Shown piece after piece: positions 35,585 to 43,385 of a stretch of DNA of 64,000 nt. The notes beneath the pieces are model-generated. The model saw only the letters and a list, made by a program, of their open reading frames with translations, ran no database searches and was not told where the DNA came from. The stretch's first letter is position 1. Every line of letters begins with the position of its first letter. The position numbers and the translations under genes were made by a program. The stretch is from Vagococcus intermedius (lineage in GTDB: Bacteria > Bacillota > Bacilli > Lactobacillales > Vagococcaceae): positions 1,240,001-1,304,000 of the forward strand of contig NZ_CP110232.1 in assembly GCF_029144185.1 (NCBI RefSeq). The letters run 5' to 3'.

Positions 35585-37249
35585 CTAAATTGAACGAGGG
35601 TCCATGGCCATTGGGATATCTTTAATACGTTCCCATTGTTCGCCTTCGACGCGATAGCCTGTTCCAGGTCCCATATAATCATTGCAGTCATTGACAGCTG
35701 AAATAACGTGCCAATTTTCATCAAACATTGCTGAGGTTTGTAAGAAATCACCAGCAATACGTTGTTTTAATAAATTCAAGACTTCTTGTGCGACATCTTG
35801 GAAGCCGCCTTCAGCAAGTGCTTTAACAACATCAACCCCTGTTAATTTACGATCAAGAATTTCTTGTGCCGCTTTCATATCTTCAACTAAATTACGATCC
35901 GGCATATCTTTAGAACCATGAGCATAAGTTGCTGCTTCAACTTCTTCATCTGTAATTTTTGGTAGACCCAACCCTTCAAATACTGCTTGAATAGCACGAG
36001 CTGCTTTATTCCGAATTTTGATTGTCTCTTCTTCAGTAACTGGGTAAACACCACCATCTACTTTCAAATCACGTTGGAAAACATTATAGTCATCAAAATC
36101 TTCAGCATCTGTATTTGAACCAGCAAACATATTGTCATAGTTTGGTACTGATGAATAGCCTGATGAAATGTAGTCTGTTCCTGGTAAGAATTGCATCATT
36201 AGACGTTCTGTACGACGCATATCTGAGTGTGAGAATGCTTGGTCGTTAGCAGAAGCTACTTCTAGGTCCATCATTGTACAAATTAAGTTTTCAGCTAACA
36301 CACCACGTATACCAGAAGGGACACTACCTGGTATACCAATACAGCTAACACCTCCATTTTGTAACCCCTGTACCCCACTTGCTTTAGTAATGAAAATACA
36401 ACGAGCTTCTAAATAAAGCATTGATTTACCTTCGGCATAACCCATCATAACTTCTGAACCTGAACCTGAAGTAAAGCGCATTTTCAATCCGCGTGAGGCA
36501 TAACATGACGCTAAGAACCCTTTAGACCACGGTGTATCATCACCATCAGTAAATACAGGATCAGTCCCATAAACTGAAATTGTTTCCGCATAAGCAGTAA
36601 AACCGCGCATTCCTAAATCAAGTTCTAAAGCTTCTTCAACTGAACATTGCGTTAAAACACCCGGACGTCCAACTTGTGATCCAACCATAATCGAAATGGC
36701 ATTTAGAGGGGCATAACGTGCCACCGCAACCGTTGTTTCTTGTTCTGCAAAGCCACGCAACGCTCCTTCTGCTGCATCTGCTGCAATTTGAACTGGATTA
36801 TCACGTAAATTAGTAACATGTGATTGAGTTGCTGGACGACGACGTGGACGCATTTTTTGCATTGCCATCATCATTTCAACAACGTTCATTTGACTCACTA
36901 CTTCAACTGTTTTAGCTGGCGTCATTGAAGTTGTCAAATCAATGATTTCTTCACGTGAGACATTGGGATCACATAACATTCTTGCTAGTAAGACCGAATC
37001 CATAGCTAACACTTTTTCAGCGTTATCTTTATCAATCCCATGAGAGGCAATATAGTTATCAATCAAGTCAAAATCTTCACGTTTTTTACCATCTAATTCA
37101 GTAATGATGCCGTTTTCAATTTTAATACTAGGTTTAGGATCATTTGGACTTTCCATTGCGATAAATCCTTCATCGATCCACTCTTTAACAAATCCATCTT
37201 CGTGGATTGGGCGTTTTTCTAATGCTTCAAAACGTTTTGAACGTTTCAT
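35585..37249 (-). CDS. pduC: Propanediol/glycerol dehydratase large subunit PduC
   Basis: A 554-residue catalytic alpha subunit, the same length as characterised PduC. It has a TIM barrel with substrate and cobalamin contacts; FTSGSGSEVMMGYAEG and QNGGVSCIGIPGSVPSGIR (about 285-330) are strongly conserved. With PduD and PduE and adenosylcobalamin it converts 1,2-propanediol to propionaldehyde, or glycerol to 3-hydroxypropionaldehyde. Substrate preference cannot be read from sequence by eye. Confidence 0.97.
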   Translation of the reverse strand: MKRSKRFEALEKRPIHEDGFVKEWIDEGFIAMESPNDPKPSIKIENGIITELDGKKREDFDLIDNYIASHGIDKDNAEKVLAMDSVLLARMLCDPNVSREEIIDLTTSMTPAKTVEVVSQMNVVEMMMAMQKMRPRRRPATQSHVTNLRDNPVQIAADAAEGALRGFAEQETTVAVARYAPLNAISIMVGSQVGRPGVLTQCSVEEALELDLGMRGFTAYAETISVYGTDPVFTDGDDTPWSKGFLASCYASRGLKMRFTSGSGSEVMMGYAEGKSMLYLEARCIFITKASGVQGLQNGGVSCIGIPGSVPSGIRGVLAENLICTMMDLEVASANDQAFSHSDMRRTERLMMQFLPGTDYISSGYSSVPNYDNMFAGSNTDAEDFDDYNVFQRDLKVDGGVYPVTEEETIKIRNKAARAIQAVFEGLGLPKITDEEVEAATYAHGSKDMPDRNLVEDMKAAQEILDRKLTGVDVVKALAEGGFQDVAQEVLNLLKQRIAGDFLQTSAMFDENWHVISAVNDCNDYMGPGTGYRVEGEQWERIKDIPMAMDPRSI

Positions 37250-37265
37250 AAGTTATTCCTCCTGA

Positions 37266-38081
37266 CTATTGTATGTATGAAGGGAAAGCACTTGTTGGTT
37301 CACTACCTAAAGTGTGTAATAAGTCTTTACCCGCTTCTCTTGCTGCGATAACAGCTTGTTTAACAGCTCCTGAATCACCTTTAATATGAATGGTTACTTC
37401 ATTTGAATATTTTTGTCCATTATTTGGAGAAGCATATGAAATAACTTCAACGTTAGCTGCTTTGACTGCTTTATCTGCCATCACAACACCTAAAGCAGCT
37501 GGAGCACCAGCAATTAAACCGTATGATTTGCCAACTTCTGCACCAAACGCTTCTTCTAAGGCATAACTTGCTCTTGCTGAATATTGTAATTCGATATGAC
37601 CTGCTTCATTGTCGTAAACATCGCCAAATGTGCGCTCAGTTTCTTTTAAGGTCACTTCTACAGCACGGCGAACATCTGAAACATCTTCACCACCAAAAAT
37701 AATTAAGACACCATGTCCTGCGCCACCTTTAGTATCACGTGGTAATTCCACACTTACGATTTCTGTATTAGTCGCTTTAACAGCATCATCGGCTGCCGTG
37801 ATTTGAGGACCAGCCCCAGTTCTTGCACCAACAATGCCGATTGAACGGTAATTTTTCTTTAGTTTCATTGCTTCACTTAAACGTGTATCAACATTAGCAA
37901 TAACCAGTCCGATTGTATCGCCAATTTCTGTTGTTCCTACAAACTCTGTTAGTGAACTCATTTTTTTATCCATCGATGTTTCCTCCTTTGTATCAGCTAT
38001 TACGTCATTAGGTACTGAAGGTGATGATGTTGCCATCAGACGTTCCATAATTTTTTTTACTACTTCTTCATCTGCTGCCAT
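37266..38081 (-). CDS. pduB: Shell protein PduB, with internal start for PduB'
   Basis: A 271-residue trimeric protein with two BMC domains. VVKKIMERLMATS at the N-terminus resembles an encapsulation helix; in Salmonella the PduB N-terminus links shell to enzyme core. The BMC part begins SSLTEFVGTTEIGDTIGLVI. An internal ATG at 37973 (codon 37) has a strong AAGGAGGA site (37981-37988), so a 235-residue PduB' lacking the helix should be made from the same gene. The same two-product arrangement is known in Salmonella. Confidence 0.95.
   Translation of the reverse strand: MAADEEVVKKIMERLMATSSPSVPNDVIADTKEETSMDKKMSSLTEFVGTTEIGDTIGLVIANVDTRLSEAMKLKKNYRSIGIVGARTGAGPQITAADDAVKATNTEIVSVELPRDTKGGAGHGVLIIFGGEDVSDVRRAVEVTLKETERTFGDVYDNEAGHIELQYSARASYALEEAFGAEVGKSYGLIAGAPAALGVVMADKAVKAANVEVISYASPNNGQKYSNEVTIHIKGDSGAVKQAVIAAREAGKDLLHTLGSEPTSAFPSYIQ
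37973..37988 (-). promoter_or_regulatory. Internal ribosome binding site and ATG for PduB'
   Basis: AAGGAGGA at 37981-37988, seven bases, then ATG at 37973-37971, in frame within pduB. Confidence 0.8.
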
Positions 38082-38083
38082 TA

Positions 38084-38368
38084 TTATTTACCACTTTGAC
38101 TTGGTAAAATTTTTTCAACATCTGTATGAGGTCTCGGAATAACATAATGAGAAAGAACTTCACCGATTGATTCTGCTGCGGCTACACCCGCATCAACTGC
38201 TGCCTTAACAGCACCAACGTCACCACGTACCATAACAGTGATAAGTCCTTGGCCGATTTTTTCTTGACCTACTAATGTAACGTTCGCTGCTTTTACCATT
38301 GCATCAGCTGCATCAATTGATGCAATTAAACCACGAGTTTCAATTAAGCCTAAAGCTTCTTGTTGCAT
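38084..38368 (-). CDS. pduA: Hexameric microcompartment shell protein PduA
   Basis: A 94-residue single-BMC-domain protein, first gene of the operon. [22 protein letters not shown] and [21 protein letters not shown] are typical. PduA hexamers form the facets and their central pore admits diol substrate. The ATG has AGGAGG. A hairpin and candidate regulator sites lie in the leader upstream. Confidence 0.95.
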   Translation of the reverse strand: MQQEALGLIETRGLIASIDAADAMVKAANVTLVGQEKIGQGLITVMVRGDVGAVKAAVDAGVAAAESIGEVLSHYVIPRPHTDVEKILPSQSGK

Positions 38369-38426
38369 AGCAATTCCTCCTGAATAAGTAAGTTATGTAT
38401 TTCTCTTGCATCCCTAGAATACAAAA

Positions 38427-38471
38427 AAAAACTATGACATTTTAGCCATAGCTTTTTTGTCATAGTTTTTT
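38427..38471 (-). terminator. Hairpin with T-run in the pduA leader (possible attenuator)
   Basis: ACTATGACA (38431-38439) and TGTCATAGT (38458-38466) form a 9-bp stem, extended by A/T runs; a nine-T run follows on the minus strand, about 60 bases before pduA. A shifted pairing through the internal CTATGGC is also possible. It could be an intrinsic attenuator of the pdu operon, or act for transcripts from the pocR side. Confidence 0.55.
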
Positions 38472-38486
38472 TTATCCCTGTTTTCA

Positions 38487-38523
38487 GACTATTTTGTTAT
38501 CGTTTTCTTTAACTGTTTGTTTT
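38487..38523. promoter_or_regulatory. Candidate PocR site and cre box before pduA
   Basis: GACTATTTTGTTATCG (38487-38502) matches sequences before the 39864 gene and pduU; a weaker copy AACTGTTTGTT follows 24 bases on (38511). A CcpA cre-like box TGTTATCGTTTTCT (38495-38508) overlaps the first copy, which would couple activation by PocR to catabolite repression. Inferred from sequence repetition. Confidence 0.5.
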
Positions 38524-38555
38524 TTAAACACAAATAAACCTATTTTATAGGCAGT

Positions 38556-38584
38556 TTGCACATCTTTTATTTTTTTAGTATACT
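38556..38584 (+). promoter_or_regulatory. Promoter of pocR
   Basis: TTGCAC (38556-38561), 17 bases, TATACT (38579-38584); leader of about 55 bases to the ATG. Confidence 0.65.
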
Positions 38585-38646
38585 TATTGAAATAAGGTAG
38601 ATATTTGTTATCGCTAAACAAATTTTTTAATAAGGAATGTGACTAT

Positions 38647-39654
38647 ATGGAAGATCATTTAGAATTTATTGAGCCTAACCAAAAGATTTTAGACAAATTA
38701 TTAAGCGAATTTACTGAAGCAACTGGATTGGCAACGATTTTAGTCGATACCCAAGGGATTGAGCTGACACCTGGCTATGGTTTCTCACCCTTTTGCCAAC
38801 TAATGAGAAATAATGAGGATACACGAAAATTATGTCAACATTGCGATATGTTCGGTGGTCGCAGTTCTATAAAAAATAAACAAACAACCCCTTACGTTTG
38901 CCATGCAGGATTAGTAGATTTTTCTTACCCTGTCACAATTGACAACCAATTAATTGGGTTTATTCTTTGCGGACAAACGCGTATTGAAGTAGCGCATCCT
39001 TTCCAAGAGATTATCAACGAAAAAACAGATTGGAAAAACGATCCTTTATTTGTCGAAGTCTATGAATCTATGCCTCTCACCACTCCTGAAAAAATCAAAG
39101 CCGGCAGTGAATTACTAACGATTATTATCAATTACTATCTGGCTGATATTATGAACACCTCACTTAAGGCTAATGTTGAATCTGCCACAAATTTACCAAA
39201 TTTCACTCAAACAGAACCTTCTATCAAAAAAGTTAAGCCGACTCAACCGAAAACGTCTTTAGAAATTGTTCGGAATATCGAACGCTTTGAACAGCGTTTA
39301 CCACAAATTGAACGACCGGAGATTAGCACAGCTATTAAGTATATCAACGACCATCTTAACGAGGTCATTACTCTCGATGAAGTTGCTGATTACGTCCACC
39401 TTTCTGGCTATTATTTTAGTAAATTATTTAAAAAAGAAGTTGGCATCACATTTATTGACTATATTAATGAGAAAAAAATTAGCCGTGCGATGATTCTATT
39501 GCAAGATTCAACTTGGTCTATTGACAGTATTGCCCATAGTCTTGGTTACTCTCAATCAAGTTATTTTAGTAAGTTATTTAAAAAAACCACTAAAATGTCG
39601 CCACGTGACTATCGCCAAATCATTCAAAAAGAAAAAGAAGCGTTCCGAGTATAA
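38647..39654 (+). CDS. pocR: PocR-type AraC-family activator of the pdu locus
   Basis: A 335-residue regulator. The N-terminal PocR sensory domain (about 5-165) has CQLMRNNEDTRKLCQHCDMFGG and YVCHAGLVDFSYPV with the usual Cys residues. The C-terminal 90 residues are two AraC helix-turn-helix motifs (LDEVADYVHLSGYYFSKLFKKEV and IDSIAHSLGYSQSSYFSKLFKK). It is divergent from pduA and in Salmonella and Listeria such proteins activate pdu in response to propanediol. ATG at 38647 follows AAGGA; a TTG start at 38605 is not supported. Its 3' end converges on a cobalamin riboswitch. Confidence 0.93.
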   Translation: MEDHLEFIEPNQKILDKLLSEFTEATGLATILVDTQGIELTPGYGFSPFCQLMRNNEDTRKLCQHCDMFGGRSSIKNKQTTPYVCHAGLVDFSYPVTIDNQLIGFILCGQTRIEVAHPFQEIINEKTDWKNDPLFVEVYESMPLTTPEKIKAGSELLTIIINYYLADIMNTSLKANVESATNLPNFTQTEPSIKKVKPTQPKTSLEIVRNIERFEQRLPQIERPEISTAIKYINDHLNEVITLDEVADYVHLSGYYFSKLFKKEVGITFIDYINEKKISRAMILLQDSTWSIDSIAHSLGYSQSSYFSKLFKKTTKMSPRDYRQIIQKEKEAFRV

Positions 39655-39672
39655 TCGGAACGCTTCTTTTTT
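39638..39672. terminator. Bidirectional terminator at the pocR 3' end
   Basis: Perfect 12-bp stem GAAGCGTTCCGA / TCGGAACGCTTC overlapping the pocR stop codon, T runs on both strands. It would stop pocR mRNA and could also stop antisense RNA coming from the riboswitch side. Confidence 0.9.
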
Positions 39673-39690
39673 AGTCTTTTAAATAGACAC

Positions 39691-39735
39691 TAAAAAAACG
39701 CCCGACTTTTTTACTCCCGAAAAAGTCCTGGCTGA
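39691..39735 (-). terminator. Terminator hairpin of the cobalamin riboswitch
   Basis: GACTTTTT / AAAAAGTC stem with GCC/GGC base pairs below it, followed on the minus strand by TTTTTTT (39692-39698). The 5' strand includes GCC that is also next to the aptamer end, so B12 binding could decide between the two folds. Confidence 0.7.
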
Positions 39736-39852
39736 AGTATCCTGACTTTGCTTCATCCGCCACAAATCCTTCCAACTTACGCCGTGGTTATTTGCTTTGT
39801 CCACAATACAGTTGCGGGTACAGTATCAGATTTTCACTGATTTCCTTCAAAC
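39736..39852 (-). promoter_or_regulatory. Cobalamin (B12) riboswitch, antisense orientation to pocR
   Basis: The minus strand reads GAAATCAGTGAAAATCTG, then TACCCGCAACTGT, a GGAAGG.. element and AGTCAGGATACTTC, matching the conserved core of adenosylcobalamin aptamers in order. The 5' part of the aptamer extends into the end of the 39864 gene. It points toward the pocR 3' end, with a terminator between. In Listeria monocytogenes a riboswitch in this position controls the pocR antisense RNA aspocR. No separate promoter was identified; it may be transcribed from the pduU/39864 unit. Confidence 0.85.
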
Positions 39853-39863
39853 ATATTATTCAA

Positions 39864-40946
39864 TTAATAAGATTCTCTAAAATAAAGTAACCTTAAATTT
39901 TCTGCTAATTGTTGACTAAATAGCTGAGGGTCTTCTTCAAGTAAATCAGCTAGTAAAAGATGTACTTCATTGGGTAAACGATCAGCTAGACTACTAATCC
40001 GACTAATGACAATCACTGGTAACTCGTAAGTGGCAAGTAGCTGCCTTAAATGTGTGTTACGATCTAAAATAATAAAATAATTAATAGCGCCTAGGTGCTC
40101 ACTGATATCTAAATAGTCTATCAAAGCCTCCAACTCATCTTCCACTCTCACTTGTTTGAAAAAGTTAAAGCAAGCAAAAGCCAAGCCATTTCCAGCACTC
40201 AGATGTTCGGGTTCTGGTGACACCTTTTTAAGAAGCTTATCTATTTCATTGACACAACTTGCTGTTTGTTTATCAAGTAGTTTAGCTATAGCAAAACTTG
40301 CGCCTGTCAATTCTTGATTTCTAATAGCCAAACCATGTTCACCGAAAAGTGGCCCAAAAGTTTTTGTGTCACTCCATATTTCATAATCACACTGTAACCA
40401 TTTAGAGTCTAATTTTTCATAAGAAAAACTTGCTATTTGTCCTATTTTACCACCTGTTATGTTGATTTGTCTACCATTATCTGCATAAAATATCACACCC
40501 AGAGACTCTAACATGCCTAAACCTAAGTCAGTTGCAATATTTTCGACATTTAAAAAGACAATATGTTCCGTGTTATTTTTAACTACCTTTTTTAGTAGCT
40601 CACCTAATCCGTGACTCGTACTCATAAGTGGTGCTCGTGCTAACGGTGGCACAGTCTTAGCACCTAAAACTGAGCCAACATCAATAAAAACTGTTTTTTT
40701 ATCAGTATCGTAGCCGTACAAGGCATCAACTGAAAATTTTAATGGGCCTTCTACCCTGGTAGAACGAAGTGACTGATTATGATAGTCCATCAACACTTGT
40801 AAATGACGTTCAAAATCTACCTCTGGTAACTGAAGGACTTCAGTATCTTTTGAAACGGCTTTCAAATCTAGTCGCATTTGTTCGATTAATTGATTATTGT
40901 CTCCTTGGTCTTCAACTAACGGGCTAACAGAATATACTTCTCGCAT
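39864..40946 (-). CDS. Divergent glycerate-kinase-like protein, probably not an active kinase
   Basis: A 360-residue soluble protein. By eye it aligns with type I glycerate kinase over most of its length: RVEGPLKFSVDALYGY, the stretch ARAPLMSTSHGLGELL (family form about RNPLxTTSYGTGELI), TDLGLGMLESLGVIF (family NDGGAGMLQALGVRF) and GNGLAFACFNFFKQV (family GAAGGLGFALLAF). The signature motifs are altered: the N-terminal ADGGEGT is PEVDFERH, the GIGGSATNDGG loop is LNVENIATDLG, and the TGEGRxDGQT segment is ILDRNTHLRQL. So catalysis seems lost and a sensing or regulatory role is possible. It is the second gene of the pduU unit; SD GGGGG precedes ATG. A role in the Pdu system is inferred from context. 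Confidence 0.7.
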   Translation of the reverse strand: MREVYSVSPLVEDQGDNNQLIEQMRLDLKAVSKDTEVLQLPEVDFERHLQVLMDYHNQSLRSTRVEGPLKFSVDALYGYDTDKKTVFIDVGSVLGAKTVPPLARAPLMSTSHGLGELLKKVVKNNTEHIVFLNVENIATDLGLGMLESLGVIFYADNGRQINITGGKIGQIASFSYEKLDSKWLQCDYEIWSDTKTFGPLFGEHGLAIRNQELTGASFAIAKLLDKQTASCVNEIDKLLKKVSPEPEHLSAGNGLAFACFNFFKQVRVEDELEALIDYLDISEHLGAINYFIILDRNTHLRQLLATYELPVIVISRISSLADRLPNEVHLLLADLLEEDPQLFSQQLAENLRLLYFRESY

Positions 40947-41026
40947 CTTTTTTTCCCCCTAACTATGTCCTCCCCCTTATTTTAACAAATTTATCACAGG
41001 CTGATATGCACTTTTTTGTTTACTTT

Positions 41027-41063
41027 CATAACTATTTTGTTATATCTTTCACATAACTATTTT
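41027..41063. repeat. Direct repeat, candidate PocR binding sites
   Basis: CATAACTATTTT occurs at 41027-41038 and 41052-41063, starts 25 bases apart, between pduU and the 39864 gene. The first copy continues GTTAT and so resembles the pduA-promoter motif. AraC-family dimers often bind such tandem sites. Confidence 0.5.
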
Positions 41064-41069
41064 AACGAC

Positions 41070-41426
41070 TTACGTCCGTGTGACAACAGCTGAAACAGAG
41101 AAGCCTAAAATTTTATTTAAACCGTCCAATACTGTATCTAAAGCTGACTCGATCGAACTCATATCTCCCATCAAAACAACGGAACCAGAAAAACGATCTA
41201 CAAATCCTATGTCAACGTTACTACTTTTAGTTGCCAAATCGACAGCTATAATTGACGCTTCGCTAGGAGTGATTGTTAAAATACCTAAAGAACTATGTTG
41301 ATTAGCTGGTAGCCCTAATTTTTCAAAAATTTCTGGTGTTGGACTAGCAATAATATGTGCTAATGTGACTTGTTTTCCGGGAACATACTCTTGAATCATG
41401 CGTTGTGTTTCTTCCATTATTTTCAC
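41070..41426 (-). CDS. pduU: Circularly permuted shell protein PduU/EutS
   Basis: A 118-residue BMC protein with the permuted order and N-terminal beta-barrel extension of PduU/Eut[21 protein letters not shown] (about 10-29) is nearly the EutS start, and [15 protein letters not shown] is conserved. It forms hexamers with a capped pore and is a minor shell component. It heads a short minus-strand unit upstream of the 39864 gene, separated from the main operon by pocR. No pduV was found beside it. Confidence 0.92.
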   Translation of the reverse strand: MKIMEETQRMIQEYVPGKQVTLAHIIASPTPEIFEKLGLPANQHSSLGILTITPSEASIIAVDLATKSSNVDIGFVDRFSGSVVLMGDMSSIESALDTVLDGLNKILGFSVSAVVTRT

Positions 41427-41465
41427 CTATCTCTGAAATTAATTTTTAATTTAGTTGATAAGTTA

Positions 41466-41511
41466 AGGCTACGCTTTCAGATAACCTATGTCAATCGATA
41501 ACAAAATTGTC
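41466..41511 (-). promoter_or_regulatory. pduU promoter with candidate PocR site
   Basis: Minus-strand GACAATTTTGTTATCG (41496-41511) directly abuts a -35 box TTGACA (41489-41494); the -10 at 17-base spacing is poor (TAGCCT, 41466-41471). A good -35, weak -10 and adjacent site suit activator control. Confidence 0.5.
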
Positions 41512-41529
41512 ATGATTAGCATAAAATAA

Positions 41530-41568
41530 AAAAAGCGACTCAGTAAAAAATACTAAGTCAATTTTTTA
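41530..41568 (-). terminator. Imperfect terminator-like hairpin upstream of pduU
   Basis: AGCGACTCAGTA / TACTAAGTC..T stem with A and T runs; may end the transcript of the decayed gene at 41666-42076. Confidence 0.5.
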
Positions 41569-41665
41569 TCAAAACCCTATTAAACTTACTTTTTTCTATC
41601 ATCTATCACATACTTCATAAGATGAAAATAGCTTTATTATCATTTAATTCAACAAAATTATCACA

Positions 41666-42076
41666 TTATTTATTAAGGAGGGTCATCACTTTTGTAGTTA
41701 ATAACCTACGACTTAGTCCAACAGTCATTACAAATATCGCGATTGCTCCACCAACGATAGTAGCTAATGTTTGAGTTAACTCAAATGTAATTATAACTGG
41801 CGTAAAAGAACTGATAACTTGAACTACTAAAACTACCAGAAAAGAATAAATAGCAACTAGGATTGCTAAAAATAAATAATGGCTCTTACCATTTTTTTAT
41901 TAAAATCCAGTGCTTGCAATATGCCGCTAAAACGATAACGTGCTGACTTGTTCCTTAATTACTAAAACAACCACTGTAAAAACACAAATAAATAAGATTA
42001 ATAAACTAATTAATTGAAATAGCTTAGTTATTTTATTAAAAGAGGAAGTCAATCGCGCCACTTCTTTATCAGCCAT
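41666..42076 (-). pseudogene. Decayed small membrane protein gene
   Basis: Opens with a good 49-codon frame MADKEVARLTSSFNKITKLF.. whose next part is a hydrophobic helix, then a stop at 41927. Coding-like sequence goes on in two other frames: GILQALDFNKKMVRAIIYF, and then FLAILVAIYSFLVVLVVQVI followed by IIGG-type membrane sequence ending at 41666. Rejoined it would be about 135 residues with three or four membrane helices. At least two frame breaks separate the parts. Original function is unknown. It occupies most of the gap between pduU and asnA. Confidence 0.6.
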
Positions 42077-42312
42077 TTCACTAATTATTCCTTTATATCT
42101 CCTTTACTAGTCATTACTAGTCATCAGACTGTTACTTGCTTTTATCACCTTAGCCTATTATCTTTTAAGTTATTTGACAAGTCTTAAAAATTGAAAGTTA
42201 TGTGAAAAAATAAATTGAAATTTCTTTGTTAATCTAGTCTCTACATTGGTAATGGCAACTTTCTAAAAATCAGACCTTAAATAAGTTTCAGTAAATTTCC
42301 AAGTTAAAAACA

Positions 42313-42340
42313 TTGATTTAACCCCATTTTATGGTAGTAT
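42313..42340 (+). promoter_or_regulatory. Probable promoter of asnA
   Basis: TTGATT (42313-42318), 16 bases, TAGTAT (42335-42340). It makes a start codon at 42339 impossible and supports ATG 42375. A second possible -35, TTGACA, lies near 42174. Confidence 0.45.
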
Positions 42341-42374
42341 GGTTAAAAATAGATTAGAAAGAAGTGTCTGTCCT

Positions 42375-43379
42375 ATGAGTAAAACTCAAATCCCCCCTCA
42401 TTATCACTCAAGTTTAAGTATTTATGAAACCCAAACCGCCATTGGTTTTATCAAACGATGTTTTGAAGAAGCCATGATTGGTAGTTTAAAATTAAAACGA
42501 GTTTCAGCTCCTCTTTTTGTTAATTCCCAATCAGGATTGAATGATAACCTAAGTGGGGTTGAACGACCAGTCCAATTTGATGTCCCTTCCCTAAACACTG
42601 ATGGTGAAGTTGTTCACTCACTGGCTAAATGGAAGCGAGTAGCTTTAAAACAATATGATTTTCATCCTGGAAATGGACTCTATGCCGATATGAACGCGAT
42701 TCGTCGTGACGAAACCTTGGATAACTTACATTCGATTTACGTCGATCAATGGGATTGGGAACGTGTTATCACTAAAGAGCAACGAACTCTCGATTATCTT
42801 AAAGAAGTCGTTCAAAGTTTGGTGAATGCAATGGCCGAAACGGCTAGTCGCTTACACACCAAATATCCTAGTATTACAACTAAAATTGAGACAGATATTG
42901 CGTTTATTACCAGTCAGGAATTAGAAAATCGTTATCCTGATTTAAACAGCAAAGAACGTGAACATGCCTTTGTTAAAGAACATCCAACAACCTTTATTTT
43001 GCAAATTGGCGATAAATTAACAAGTGGCTCTCCTCATGATCACCGTGCCCCTGACTATGATGATTGGGCTTTAAATGGGGATTTGTTATTTTGGCATGAG
43101 CCACTAAACTGTGCCATGGAACTATCAAGTATGGGGATTCGTGTGGACGAGCACTCGCTCTTAAAACAGTTAGAAAAAGCCAATGCAATGGAACGGCTGG
43201 ATTTTAAATTTCATCAACAAGTTGCTAAGAATAAACTCCCTTTAACGATCGGTGGAGGAATCGGTCAAAGTCGTATGTGCATGCTTTTATTAGAAAAAGC
43301 ACATATCGGTGAAGTTCAAGTCTCTCTTTGGGACGAGGAAACAATTGAGGCTTGTAAGAATAATATTTTCTTATTATAA
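42375..43379 (+). CDS. asnA: Aspartate-ammonia ligase (asparagine synthetase A)
   Basis: A 334-residue class II synthetase-like enzyme making asparagine from aspartate, ammonia and ATP. AsnA motifs DNLSGVERPVQFDV (about 57-70), KRVALKQYDF, GLYADMNAIRRDE and the C-terminal TIGGGIGQSRMCMLLL are present. ATG at 42375 fits the family N-terminus; its ribosome binding site is weak. It is a single gene ended by a terminator. No T-box leader was seen. Confidence 0.93.
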   Translation: MSKTQIPPHYHSSLSIYETQTAIGFIKRCFEEAMIGSLKLKRVSAPLFVNSQSGLNDNLSGVERPVQFDVPSLNTDGEVVHSLAKWKRVALKQYDFHPGNGLYADMNAIRRDETLDNLHSIYVDQWDWERVITKEQRTLDYLKEVVQSLVNAMAETASRLHTKYPSITTKIETDIAFITSQELENRYPDLNSKEREHAFVKEHPTTFILQIGDKLTSGSPHDHRAPDYDDWALNGDLLFWHEPLNCAMELSSMGIRVDEHSLLKQLEKANAMERLDFKFHQQVAKNKLPLTIGGGIGQSRMCMLLLEKAHIGEVQVSLWDEETIEACKNNIFLL

Positions 43380-43385
43380 AATAAT

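Noticed and set aside
38084-39654. ANTAR-type dual hairpins or EutX-like sRNA in the pdu region
   Set aside because: No ANTAR response regulator (EutV) or histidine kinase is encoded here, and no paired hexaloop hairpins were found; the single hairpin before pduA does not fit.
21082-41426. Mobile island carrying the pdu locus
   Set aside because: No integrase, transposase, tRNA or direct-repeat att site was seen at either border; the region may still be horizontally acquired, but the window does not show it.
42077-42374. T-box leader of asnA
   Set aside because: No AGGGTGGNACCGCG-like box or terminator in the leader, and the likely promoter leaves only about 30 bases of leader.
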